Shown: positions 16,364 to 24,458 of the stretch, in pieces | How the letters are laid out: every line of letters starts with the position of its first letter | How positions within the stretch are numbered: position 1 is the stretch's first letter | Origin: Sulfurovum sp. | Lineage (GTDB): Bacteria > Campylobacterota > Campylobacteria > Campylobacterales > Sulfurovaceae | DNA: 43,901 bases | Direction: 5' to 3' | Assembly: GCA_026982075.1 (NCBI GenBank) | Contig: JALSHU010000096.1 | Coordinates: 1-43,901, forward strand | Notes under the pieces: generated by a model | The model's database searches: none | Told to the model about the DNA's origin: nothing | What the model saw: only the letters and a program-made list of their open reading frames with translations | Translations under genes and position numbers: made by a program

Positions 16364-16669
16364 TTAAACTATAGGAGGTCTAATGTCTCTTTGGGGAAAT
16401 GGTGGACTATAAAAAGTAACTTTTTGTATGAAATCTTCTTGTCTACTTACGCTATCATCATTTAATGAATAATTATCCAAGATAGCCATAAAGTGGAAGA
16501 GGTGATGCATATCACAAAGGTCACCACATTCTGTCGAGCTACTTTGTTCTGCAACATACTCATGTGCTGACTCATGATGACATTCATCTTCTAGGGCAAT
16601 GACAGTGGCATGTGCAATATTAAAAAACAAAGAGAACAATAGTAAAAACTGTATCAAATTCTTTTTCAA
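16364..16669 (-). CDS. Small exported His/Cys-rich protein of cassette B (CzcI-like position)
   Basis: 101 residues starting with TTG at 16669; AAAGG and AGGA precede it. Signal peptide about residues 1-22 (FLLLFSLFFNIAHA). The mature part carries DECHHESAHE, TECGD and the shared core GDLCDMHHLFHFMAI, then ends PPFPQRDIRPPIV. It is the paralogue of the protein at 10490-10792 but has more Cys and His. It occupies the same position, first gene before TolC-adaptor-RND. Metal binding in the periplasm is inferred from composition; a sensor or chaperone role is possible. I do not recognise a named family with confidence. Confidence 0.78.
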   Translation of the reverse strand: MKKNLIQFLLLFSLFFNIAHATVIALEDECHHESAHEYVAEQSSSTECGDLCDMHHLFHFMAILDNYSLNDDSVSRQEDFIQKVTFYSPPFPQRDIRPPIV

Positions 16670-16729
16670 TTTCCTGCCTTTATATTTAGGTATAGTTTAT
16701 CTAAAAATTGATAATATGTAAAGAAAACA

Positions 16730-17635
16730 CTATATCTTTGCTTTATCATGATTAAGTATACATACATAATTACCTGAAGTACTTTCTATTTGTACCGTGC
16801 TGTGTTCTATACTAAATAGATGATGCAGGTCATCTTCAATTTTTTCTAACAAATCATTATTTGTAGGCATCGTTTCACAAAGAAGATGTACGGTTAAAGC
16901 ATTTTCTGTGGTACTAATGGCCCAAACATGTAGGGCATGGATCTCTCTTACTTCTGTTAAAGATAAAAAATATTTTTTAATTTCACTCACATTGACATCT
17001 GAAGGTACTGCATCCATAGAAAGATTCACAGAGTCTTTAAGTAAGCCCCAAGTACTCACCAAAATCACTGCTACAATAAGTAAACTAAGTACTGGATCTA
17101 ACCATAACCATCCTGTAAACATAATGGCTATACCAGCAATGACCACACCCAAAGAAACACCTGCATCTGCAGCCATATGTAAATATGCGCCACGAATGTT
17201 CAGGTCATCCTTTTGACCGTCCATAAATAACAAAGCTGTAATCGTATTAATCACTACACCTATACCTGCAACAATAATAACTATCATCCCATCTACGGGC
17301 TGTGGGTCTGAAAATCGTCCAAAAGCCTCCCACGCTATAGCTCCAAGAGCGACAAGCAATAATATTGCAGAGATTAAAGAAGCAAGTATCGTTGCTTTTC
17401 GTAGACCATAAGTACGGGTAAGGGTAGGATTTTTTTTTGCCAGATAAAACGCACCCCAAGCCAGCAGTAAACTTACTACATCACTCAAATTATGTCCTGC
17501 ATCCGCTATAAGTGCCAAAGAGTCAGCCATCACCCCATACACAGCTTCTATGATGACAAAAATGATATTAAGACTTATGCCTATAGAAAAAGCTTTGTTA
17601 TAATTTTTTACTTCATGACTATGATCATGTCCCAT
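16730..17635 (-). CDS. Cation diffusion facilitator, CzcD/ZitB-like zinc-type exporter
   Basis: A 301-residue inner-membrane proton/metal antiporter with six predicted helices. The N-terminus begins MGHDHSHE, a short His-rich stretch. Helix 2 has DAGHNLSD and helix 5 has HMAADAGVS; the His-x3-Asp pairs in both (HD-HD) are the zinc-selective pattern of ZitB and eukaryotic ZnT proteins. A cytoplasmic domain (about 205-290, with VREIHALHVWAISTTENALTVHL) closes the protein. It would move Zn(II), possibly Cd or Co, from cytoplasm to periplasm, feeding the RND cassettes just downstream. Confidence 0.92.
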   Translation of the reverse strand: MGHDHSHEVKNYNKAFSIGISLNIIFVIIEAVYGVMADSLALIADAGHNLSDVVSLLLAWGAFYLAKKNPTLTRTYGLRKATILASLISAILLLVALGAIAWEAFGRFSDPQPVDGMIVIIVAGIGVVINTITALLFMDGQKDDLNIRGAYLHMAADAGVSLGVVIAGIAIMFTGWLWLDPVLSLLIVAVILVSTWGLLKDSVNLSMDAVPSDVNVSEIKKYFLSLTEVREIHALHVWAISTTENALTVHLLCETMPTNNDLLEKIEDDLHHLFSIEHSTVQIESTSGNYVCILNHDKAKI

Positions 17636-17676
17636 CGTTTACCTTAAGATAGATTTTATATTGAGTTATTTCCATG

Positions 17677-17691
17677 ATAATATCATATTAT
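17677..17691. promoter_or_regulatory. Perfect 7-1-7 palindrome upstream of the CDF exporter
   Basis: ATAATAT-C-ATATTAT is a perfect 15-base palindrome 42-56 bases before the CDF start codon and just after the stop of the LOG gene. Its 7-1-7 form is like Fur-superfamily boxes. A metal-responsive repressor site for the exporter is a reasonable inference. Confidence 0.45.
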
Positions 17692-17698
17692 TTTGAGA

Positions 17699-18583
17699 TC
17701 AACAAGCATTACAAAAAAGAGTTGTTTTATGCATTTCATGCCATGAGATAATGTATTCCCATGCCTCTTCAGCACTGTCACAATACGTTATAAGGTCAAG
17801 ATCATCTTCTTGTATGACATCTTCTTCGAGTAAAAATTCTAAGTTAAGAACCTTTTCCCAGTATTCTTTACCCAAAAGTACAATAGGAATCTTTGGACTT
17901 TTTTTGGTTTGAATAAGTGTCAATATATCAAAAAGCTCATCCAATGTACCAAACCCACCAGGAAAGATGACCAGAGCTTTGGCCCGATGCATAAAGTGTA
18001 ATTTACGTACAGCAAAATAACGAAACTGGAAACAAAGTGCAGGTGTAATGTAGGGATTGGGAAACTGTTCATGGGGCAGTTCTATATTCAGTCCTATGGA
18101 CTTGGCACCAACCTCAAATGCACCACGGTTAGCAGCTTCCATAATACCAGGGCCACCACCTGTCATAAGTGTCACATAACAATCACATGGGCCGCTACCA
18201 CTTTTACCTACAATCTGACCAAATTTACGTGCCTCTTCGTAGTAAAAACTTTTTCTTACCATACTTTCAGCTTTTTTAAATGAAGTAATATATTGCTTTT
18301 CACTTGGAAATTGTTTTAATTTTTTTTCCATCTTTTGCAAGACTTCTATCGCTGTATCAAATTCTACAATCCTAGCACTTCCAAAAACAACTATGGTATG
18401 TTCAATACCTTGTTCTCTCATTTTGACTTCTGCTTTTAGGTAATCAAGTTGCAGTCTTACACCTCTTGCATCATTTGAATTTAAAAAATCTTTATCTTCT
18501 TCTGCAATTTGGTAACTGGTATCATTCATAATCGTTTCAATCTGTTTGAGAGTTTTTGCATTTTTGTTTACTTCTTTTTCCAT
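17699..18583 (-). CDS. LOG-family protein (TIGR00730-type Rossmann fold)
   Basis: About 294 residues; ATGs at 18586 and 18583 are adjacent, and AGAGGA spacing favours 18583. The hallmark GGGPGIMEAANRGA and PGGFGTLDELFDIL motifs of LOG (Lonely Guy)/lysine-decarboxylase-like proteins are both present. These are cytokinin-riboside 5'-monophosphate phosphoribohydrolase-like nucleotide hydrolases. An extended N-terminal helical region of about 120 residues places it in the longer subgroup. The C-terminus ends with HKTTLFCNAC, whose two Cys are unusual. Bacterial substrates are mostly unknown; nucleotide monophosphate hydrolysis is the family inference. It is the first gene of the long minus-strand run. 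Confidence 0.88.
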   Translation of the reverse strand: MEKEVNKNAKTLKQIETIMNDTSYQIAEEDKDFLNSNDARGVRLQLDYLKAEVKMREQGIEHTIVVFGSARIVEFDTAIEVLQKMEKKLKQFPSEKQYITSFKKAESMVRKSFYYEEARKFGQIVGKSGSGPCDCYVTLMTGGGPGIMEAANRGAFEVGAKSIGLNIELPHEQFPNPYITPALCFQFRYFAVRKLHFMHRAKALVIFPGGFGTLDELFDILTLIQTKKSPKIPIVLLGKEYWEKVLNLEFLLEEDVIQEDDLDLITYCDSAEEAWEYIISWHEMHKTTLFCNAC

Positions 18584-18601
18584 CATCTATCCTCTGTATT
18601 T

Positions 18602-18607
18602 ATTATA
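18602..18607 (-). promoter_or_regulatory. -10 element for the LOG gene
   Basis: The minus strand reads TATAAT here, preceded directly by TG. A start about 7 bases downstream gives a very short leader holding AGAGGA before the ATG. Confidence 0.45.
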
Positions 18608-18645
18608 CATATTTTTTTAAATTTTATATAGAGTGTCCTATTTAA

Positions 18646-18654
18646 TGCTATAAT
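18646..18654 (+). promoter_or_regulatory. Extended -10 promoter for the pfkA operon
   Basis: TGCTATAAT is a perfect extended -10 with no clear -35. Transcription would start near 18661, which places the ATG at 18660 outside the message and selects the ATG at 18675 for the phosphofructokinase gene. Confidence 0.6.
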
Positions 18655-18674
18655 TTTTCATGAAAGAGATAAAA

Positions 18675-19652
18675 ATGAAAAATATAGCTATAGTCTGTTC
18701 AGGTGGTGATGTCTCAGGCATGAATGCTGCACTAAAACGTTTTGTAGAATATAGTATAGTAAAAGGACTTACACCATATTTTGTCTATAATGGTTACGAA
18801 GGTCTCATTGACAATAGCATCGTTAAAGCCACCTACAGTGATGTCGCAGGCATCATTTCAAAAGGTGGAACGAAAATACAAACATCGCGTTCTACACGCT
18901 TTTTAGAACAATCTTACAGGAAAAAGGCCATTAAGAATTTAAAATCTCATAATATCACCTCTGTGATTGTTCTTGGTGGAGATGGTTCTTTTAAGGGAAT
19001 GCAAAAACTTTCCCAAGAGAGTACTGATATATCGTTTTCTGGTATTCCTGCAACTATAGATAATGATATTGCAGGAACAGACTATTGTCTTGGTGTCGAT
19101 ACTGCATTAAATGTCATCAAATTTGCTATAGACTCTATACGAGACACTGCCTCTTCATTTAATCGTGCCTTCATTGTAGAAACGATGGGAAGGGAGTGTG
19201 GCTACTTGGCTTTGGTTTCAGCCATAACATCAGGTGCAGAACTCTGCTTGATACCTGAGGTACCCTATACATTGGATACATATAAATCATCCTTTAGAAA
19301 ACAGATAAACGAGGGGAGAAACTACTTCTTGGTAGTTATATCTGAAGCATTAAATAAAGCAGAAGAGACTTCCAATTGGTTTGAAAAAGAATTAGGTATA
19401 GAATCCCGCGTGACTGTATTGGGACATATACAACGTGGAAGCAATACAACTGTTCATGACAGGCTTATGGCTTTTCATTTTGTTTCACAGTCCATTGATG
19501 GTTTATTGGCTGGAGAAAAATGTTCTGTGATATGTTACAGTAACTGTGGATTTCAACATAAACAAATAGAAGAAGTTGCTTTTAAAAAATCTCAAATTAA
19601 AGATGATATACTAATGTTAGGATTTGAATTTTGGAATAATCCTCAACAGTAA
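18675..19652 (+). CDS. pfkA: ATP-dependent 6-phosphofructokinase
   Basis: 325 residues, the usual length of bacterial PfkA. It phosphorylates fructose 6-phosphate to fructose 1,6-bisphosphate in glycolysis. Start at 18675 is chosen because the promoter's predicted start lies at about 18661. Visible motifs: CSGGDVSGMNAA, GGDGSFKG, PATIDNDIAGTDY (catalytic Asp), ETMGRECGYLA and VLGHIQRG. GGDGS rather than GGDDS, and PATIDND rather than PKTIDND, indicate ATP rather than pyrophosphate as donor. Many Campylobacter relatives lack this enzyme, so its presence is metabolically informative. PEP synthase lies about 11 kb away in the same block. Confidence 0.93.
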   Translation: MKNIAIVCSGGDVSGMNAALKRFVEYSIVKGLTPYFVYNGYEGLIDNSIVKATYSDVAGIISKGGTKIQTSRSTRFLEQSYRKKAIKNLKSHNITSVIVLGGDGSFKGMQKLSQESTDISFSGIPATIDNDIAGTDYCLGVDTALNVIKFAIDSIRDTASSFNRAFIVETMGRECGYLALVSAITSGAELCLIPEVPYTLDTYKSSFRKQINEGRNYFLVVISEALNKAEETSNWFEKELGIESRVTVLGHIQRGSNTTVHDRLMAFHFVSQSIDGLLAGEKCSVICYSNCGFQHKQIEEVAFKKSQIKDDILMLGFEFWNNPQQ

Positions 19653-19677
19653 AAATACTAAAAAAAGGAGATACCCT

Positions 19678-20157
19678 ATGCATGAAAAAAAGAAAAATAG
19701 TTCATTCTTGGAACCAGGACATGAATTAATTGATCATATAGATGATCCTTTTATAGCATTTCTCCACAAAATCATACGTATAGCAGTAAAAATATTGGCA
19801 GCACTTATGGTAATTGTTATAGTCTGGGGAATAGGGGATGTCATTTATGTTTTATATCAACGTCTTATGGAACCACCTTTTTTACTATTGAGTATCAGTG
19901 ATATTTTAGCAACATTTGGTGCTTTTTTAGCAGTTCTTATCGCAATAGAAATTTTTATAAATATTACACTTTATTTAAAAACAAATGTCATTCCTGTTCG
20001 ATTAGTGGTTGCCACAGCATTGATGGCGATTTCACGTAAAGTAATCATTTTTGATTTTACAGAAATCAGTGCTTTATTTGTCCTCAGTACCGCTGCTGTT
20101 GTCTTAGCCTTGGGAATAACGTATTGGCTTCTAAATAAAGAAATTGAACACACATAA
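19678..20157 (+). CDS. PsiE-family (phosphate-starvation-inducible) membrane protein
   Basis: About 159 residues starting at ATG 19678, with AAGGAG at 19665-19670. Four hydrophobic helices follow a charged N-terminus. The signatures RIAVKILAALMVIVIVWGIGD and FLAVLIAIEIFINITLYL, plus AISRKVIIFD, are those of PsiE-type proteins. The function of this family is unknown; some members respond to phosphate limitation. It lies between pfkA and the P-type ATPase with gaps of 25 and 8 bases, so the three are likely one operon. Confidence 0.75.
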   Translation: MHEKKKNSSFLEPGHELIDHIDDPFIAFLHKIIRIAVKILAALMVIVIVWGIGDVIYVLYQRLMEPPFLLLSISDILATFGAFLAVLIAIEIFINITLYLKTNVIPVRLVVATALMAISRKVIIFDFTEISALFVLSTAAVVLALGITYWLLNKEIEHT

Positions 20158-20165
20158 GGAATGGT

Positions 20166-22883
20166 ATGAAAAAGCCTCTAGATAAAATAGATTTATCATC
20201 AAAGTATTGGCATCATGAAGATACAAAATCCATCCTAACACTACTAGAAACTACAACAGAAGGTCTTTCTGATAAAGTAGCAAAAGATCGTTTAAAGCAA
20301 TACGGGGAAAATAAACTTCCTCAAACACAGATGCAAAGTGCTTTTATGCGCTTCATCCATCAATTTCATAATATATTGATATATGTATTGATTTTTGCAG
20401 GTATCATTACTGCTGTATTGGAACAGTGGGTGGATGCAGGTGTGATTTTTGCTGTTGTCATTCTCAATGCTTTGATAGGGTTCGTTCAAGAAGGAAAAGC
20501 AGAAAATGCTTTAAAAGCTATACGACAAATGCTTTCCCAACAGGCAATAGTGATAAGGGACAAACAACAACTCACTATCAATGCAGAAAAACTAGTCCCT
20601 GGTGATATTGTACTATTACAATCAGGAGACAAGGTGCCAGCTGATTTGAGACTCTTACAGGTCAAAGGACTTCAAATTCAAGAATCAGCATTAACTGGAG
20701 AGTCAATAGCAATAGAAAAAACCATACATCCAGTCCCAAAAGAGAGTGTTATCGGTGATAGAAGGTGCATGGCCTATGCAAGTACTATTGTCACACATGG
20801 GCAAGGTACTGGCGTAGTCACAAAGACTGGTGCGTATACAGAAATTGGACAAATTAGTACACTTGTATCAGAAGTGGAGTCTGTGACAACACCTCTATTA
20901 CGACAAATGACGGAATTTGGTCGTTGGCTAACATTGGCCATCATTGTTCTTGCCATTATTACCTTTGGATTCGGGGTATTTTTGAGAGATTATGCTGCTA
21001 CAGATATGTTTCTTGCCGCAGTGAGTTTGGCTGTAGCTGCCATACCAGAAGGACTGCCTGCCATTATGACCATTACACTTGCTCTAGGAGTACAACGTAT
21101 GGCAAATCGTAATGCCATTATCAGAAAATTACCTGCGGTTGAAACACTCGGAGCAGTGTCAGTGATTTGTTCTGATAAAACCGGAACATTAACGCGTAAT
21201 GAAATGACAGTACGTACACTTGTCACGGGTACAAATATATTTGAAGTCAGTGGTACAGGGTATGATCCTCATGGAATCATTTCTTTAGTAAATAACGATC
21301 GCATAAATGAAGAAAAAACAATAGTTGAAGAGATGGGACGTGCTGCTATACTTTGTAATGATGCATCACTTGAAGAGAAGGATTCACAATGGTGTGTACA
21401 TGGGGATCCTATGGAGGGGGCATTACTTGTTGCAGCATTAAAGACTGGACTAGATATAGAAACAGAAACAAAGTTATATCCACGAACGGACCTCATACCT
21501 TTTGAGTCAGAGCACCGCTTTATGGCAACACTTCACCATAACCATGATGGTGAAAGTTTTATTTTTATTAAAGGTGCTCCAGAGCAAATTTTAGAAATGT
21601 GTACCTATCAAAAATCGAAAAATACTCCTGAACCTTTAGATAAAAACTACTGGCAAGACAGTATAGAAACATTGGCATCCAAAGGACAACGTATATTGGC
21701 TATTGCCTATAAATTGGCACATGATAAACAAATGGAACTAACATTCTCCGATGTAGAAAATGATTTAATTCTCTTAGGTATATTTGGTTTAATTGACCCC
21801 CCAAGAGAAGAGGCTATTGAGTCTATACATCTGTGTCATAATGCAGGTATTAGCGTGAAAATGATTACTGGTGATCATGGTGTTACAGCACGTGCCATTG
21901 CCCAGAAATTGAAACTAAAAAATACAGATGTTGTCCTTACGGGGGTAGAACTTGAAACCATGCAGGATATTGAATTAAAACAAAAAGTACTTGACGTTGA
22001 TATTTATGCCCGTGTCAATCCTGAACATAAATTACGTTTGGTAAAAATGCTACAAGGACATGGGCTTATTGTTGCCATGACAGGGGATGGCGTAAATGAT
22101 GCTCCAGCGTTGAAACGTGCTGATGTGGGTACAGCTATGGGCTATAATGGTACAGAAGCTGCAAAAGAAGCTGCAGAAATGGTTTTGACAGATGACAACT
22201 TTGCCTCTATTACCCATGCGGTTGAAGAAGGTCGTACAGTTTATGATAATCTTAAAAAAGCTATTTTATTTATTCTCCCCACAAATGGTGGAGAAGCATT
22301 AATTATTCTTGCTGCAATTGCATTTGGTTTTCAACAAATGCCATTAATACCGGTGCAGATACTTTGGGTCAATATGGTAACAGCCGTAACTTTAGCACTT
22401 TCCTTAGCATTTGAACCTGCTGAAAAAAATGTCATGCATAGACCTCCGCGTAATGCGAATGAACCTATACTCACCACGTATCTTCTCTGGCGTGTTGCAT
22501 ATGTCTCAATCATATTGATGGGAGGTACATTTGGACTATTTATGTGGGAAATGTCCCAAGGTAGTAGTATTGAATATGCTCGAACAGTAGCAGTGAATAC
22601 ACTCATTATGTTTGAAATATTTTATTTATTTAATTCTCGTTATATATCAAACTCCATTTTAAACTGGGAAGGATTCAGTGGAAATCGCTATGTCTTGTTT
22701 GCTATTGGTATATTAATTATATTGCAACTTTGTTTTACTTACCTATCCCCTATGCAGCTTCTGTTTGGAACCACAGATATTTCTCTTTCAGTATGGTTAC
22801 AGATAATACTGGTTGCATCCTCTGTACTTTTTCTTGTAGAACTCGAAAAGTACATCATCCGATTTAAGGAGAAGACAAAGTAA
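20166..22883 (+). CDS. Cation-translocating P-type ATPase (P2/SERCA-CtpF-like)
   Basis: 905 residues with the full P2-type layout: actuator domain with ALTGES, phosphorylation site CSDKTGTLTRNE (Asp337), nucleotide-binding KGAPEQ, hinge MTGDGVNDAPALKRADVGTAMG and about ten helices. Helix 4 has P294-E-G-L-P-A299, the pattern of Ca-type pumps. Helix 6 reads N736-MVTAVTLAL where SERCA has N-L-V-T-D, so the ion-ligand Asp is replaced by Ala740. Transported ion therefore uncertain; Ca, Mg, Na and polyamine have been proposed for related pumps. The match in type to mycobacterial CtpF, a dormancy-regulon gene, is inference. Likely same operon as pfkA. Confidence 0.9.
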   Translation: MKKPLDKIDLSSKYWHHEDTKSILTLLETTTEGLSDKVAKDRLKQYGENKLPQTQMQSAFMRFIHQFHNILIYVLIFAGIITAVLEQWVDAGVIFAVVILNALIGFVQEGKAENALKAIRQMLSQQAIVIRDKQQLTINAEKLVPGDIVLLQSGDKVPADLRLLQVKGLQIQESALTGESIAIEKTIHPVPKESVIGDRRCMAYASTIVTHGQGTGVVTKTGAYTEIGQISTLVSEVESVTTPLLRQMTEFGRWLTLAIIVLAIITFGFGVFLRDYAATDMFLAAVSLAVAAIPEGLPAIMTITLALGVQRMANRNAIIRKLPAVETLGAVSVICSDKTGTLTRNEMTVRTLVTGTNIFEVSGTGYDPHGIISLVNNDRINEEKTIVEEMGRAAILCNDASLEEKDSQWCVHGDPMEGALLVAALKTGLDIETETKLYPRTDLIPFESEHRFMATLHHNHDGESFIFIKGAPEQILEMCTYQKSKNTPEPLDKNYWQDSIETLASKGQRILAIAYKLAHDKQMELTFSDVENDLILLGIFGLIDPPREEAIESIHLCHNAGISVKMITGDHGVTARAIAQKLKLKNTDVVLTGVELETMQDIELKQKVLDVDIYARVNPEHKLRLVKMLQGHGLIVAMTGDGVNDAPALKRADVGTAMGYNGTEAAKEAAEMVLTDDNFASITHAVEEGRTVYDNLKKAILFILPTNGGEALIILAAIAFGFQQMPLIPVQILWVNMVTAVTLALSLAFEPAEKNVMHRPPRNANEPILTTYLLWRVAYVSIILMGGTFGLFMWEMSQGSSIEYARTVAVNTLIMFEIFYLFNSRYISNSILNWEGFSGNRYVLFAIGILIILQLCFTYLSPMQLLFGTTDISLSVWLQIILVASSVLFLVELEKYIIRFKEKTK

Positions 22884-22901
22884 CAGCTTCTGCCTACTCA
22901 T

Positions 22902-24311
22902 TCATTTATTTTCTAAAAAAGGTATTTCTAAAATACCTTTCTTTTTAATGCCAAGTTTTTTGATACAATCAAGTAAAAGCAAATATAAGCCTTCTTCTAA
23001 AGTTGGATGATAAAAAGGAAACTTCATCATTTGATACACGGTTAAATTTTGCTCTATCGCCCATGCAATATGATGTGCTAAATGTTCAGCCCCAGGTACT
23101 GCTATTTGTGCACCCAAAATTTTCCCATCAGATTTTTGTACATAAAGATTTGCGATACCCTTATTTACATTCATAAGCATTGCTCGTGCTTGTTTACTAA
23201 AACTATAACTCCCAATAAGCACAGAATCATCATCTTTAATCTCATTATATTCTTTACCAATAAAGGCTATATTGGGATCTGTAAATACAATGGCTAAAGG
23301 TACTTTCCTCTTAAAAGGTTTCTGTGCATGTATAGCGTTGTATCCTGCAATACGACCTTCATCCGCTGCTTCATGGAGCAGGGGTCTATCTGCATTAACA
23401 TCTCCCGCCATATAAATAGGTAAGTCTTCGATCTGCATGGTTTGAGGATTAAAATTAGGCATACCTTTTTTGTCTAAGCTTATCCCAATATTTTCCAATT
23501 TTAAGGCTTTAAGGTTTGGTTTTCTACCTATAGAAATCAACACTTTGTCTACAAGTACTTCTCGTTTTCCACTTCTAATCTTTACTTTATTATTTATTTT
23601 TTCCAAACTTGCACGCTCACCACCTAACCACATATCAAACTCTTCTTCACAGAGTGAGACCATCACATTATTGATATCTGGATCACTCAATCCACCTATA
23701 AATTCTTTTGAATTTATAGCAGTGACTTTGATACCTAATTTTGAAAGTGCTTGCCCAATTTCAAGTCCGATAACACCTAATCCAAGTACCCCTAATGTAG
23801 GAGGGAGATCATGTTGTTCAAAAAGTTCATCAGTTGTAAGTATGTATTCTCTAAAGTTATCCCAAGTTGTATCATACACAGGAGTAGAGCCTGTAGCGAT
23901 GATAATCTTTTTAGCATGTATCTCATTATCACCCACTTTTAATGTATGTGTATCGATAAATTCTGCTTTCCCTGTAAGTGTTTTATCTCCTAAGGTAGTA
24001 ATGCTATTTTTAATATTATAGTCGACAAGAATATCTCTATGTTTCCTTACTCTTTGCAGCACATCAGGTATAGATACTTCCAGCTTATCTGCATTGTGTA
24101 TACCACTTTTTTCAAAATGAAGTCTATCATGGTAATATTCTGCAATTTGTATAAGAGATTTTGATGGCATACACCCAACACGTGCACAAGTTGTTCCATA
24201 AGGACCATCATTGATAATGATAAAATTATCAGTCTCTTTTTTAACCTGTGATAATGCATAAAGCCCTGCAGAACCTGCACCTATAATCGCAACATCTACT
24301 TCTTTTTTCAT
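22902..24311 (-). CDS. Dihydrolipoyl dehydrogenase-like pyridine nucleotide-disulfide oxidoreductase
   Basis: 469 residues, an FAD/NAD(P)-dependent flavoprotein. FAD site GAGSAGLYAL (11-20), redox disulfide C42-ARVG-C47, ATGSTP, NAD site GLGVIGLEIGQALSKLG, FAD-contact YMAGDVNADRPLLHEAADEG and the dimer-interface FYHPTLEEGL with H435 and E440. The usual HAHPT is YHPT here. No lipoylated partner genes are nearby, so it may reduce another substrate (quinone, thiol or metal) rather than serve pyruvate dehydrogenase. AAGGATG precedes the ATG. It is divergent from the universal stress gene. Family very secure, substrate not. Confidence 0.88.
   Translation of the reverse strand: MKKEVDVAIIGAGSAGLYALSQVKKETDNFIIINDGPYGTTCARVGCMPSKSLIQIAEYYHDRLHFEKSGIHNADKLEVSIPDVLQRVRKHRDILVDYNIKNSITTLGDKTLTGKAEFIDTHTLKVGDNEIHAKKIIIATGSTPVYDTTWDNFREYILTTDELFEQHDLPPTLGVLGLGVIGLEIGQALSKLGIKVTAINSKEFIGGLSDPDINNVMVSLCEEEFDMWLGGERASLEKINNKVKIRSGKREVLVDKVLISIGRKPNLKALKLENIGISLDKKGMPNFNPQTMQIEDLPIYMAGDVNADRPLLHEAADEGRIAGYNAIHAQKPFKRKVPLAIVFTDPNIAFIGKEYNEIKDDDSVLIGSYSFSKQARAMLMNVNKGIANLYVQKSDGKILGAQIAVPGAEHLAHHIAWAIEQNLTVYQMMKFPFYHPTLEEGLYLLLLDCIKKLGIKKKGILEIPFLENK
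22918..22940. terminator. Bidirectional terminator inside the 3' end of the dehydrogenase gene
   Basis: AAAGGTATTT (22918-22927), loop CTA, AAATACCTTT (22931-22940) is a perfect 10-bp stem. Plus strand: followed by CTTTTT, ending the pfkA-ATPase message. Minus strand: followed by six Ts. It lies within the last codons of the flavoprotein, which therefore encode both protein and terminator. Confidence 0.75.
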
Positions 24312-24365
24312 GTTTCATCCTTCTATAATGTACTATTTTACATTATTTGTTTAAAATTAGTATTG

Positions 24366-24404
24366 ATACACTGTATTTATTCATTAATATTTGCAGTGTA
24401 TAAT
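24366..24404 (+). promoter_or_regulatory. Operator-like inverted repeat and -10 of the universal stress gene
   Basis: ATACACTG (24366-24373) and CAGTGTAT (24394-24401) are a perfect 8-bp inverted repeat, 28 bases between half-site starts. The right half overlaps a TATAAT -10 (24399-24404). This fits repression or looping by a dimeric regulator. The spacer 24312-24458 also serves the divergent flavoprotein gene. Confidence 0.45.
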
Positions 24405-24458
24405 TTATAAGAGCCTAATAAATATAGGATTGAATTCATAAAAAAGGTGGGGTTTATT

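Noticed and set aside
23470-24021. Open frame of 183 codons on the plus strand.
   Set aside because: Antisense to the clear dihydrolipoyl dehydrogenase-like gene with all motifs intact; no supporting signals.
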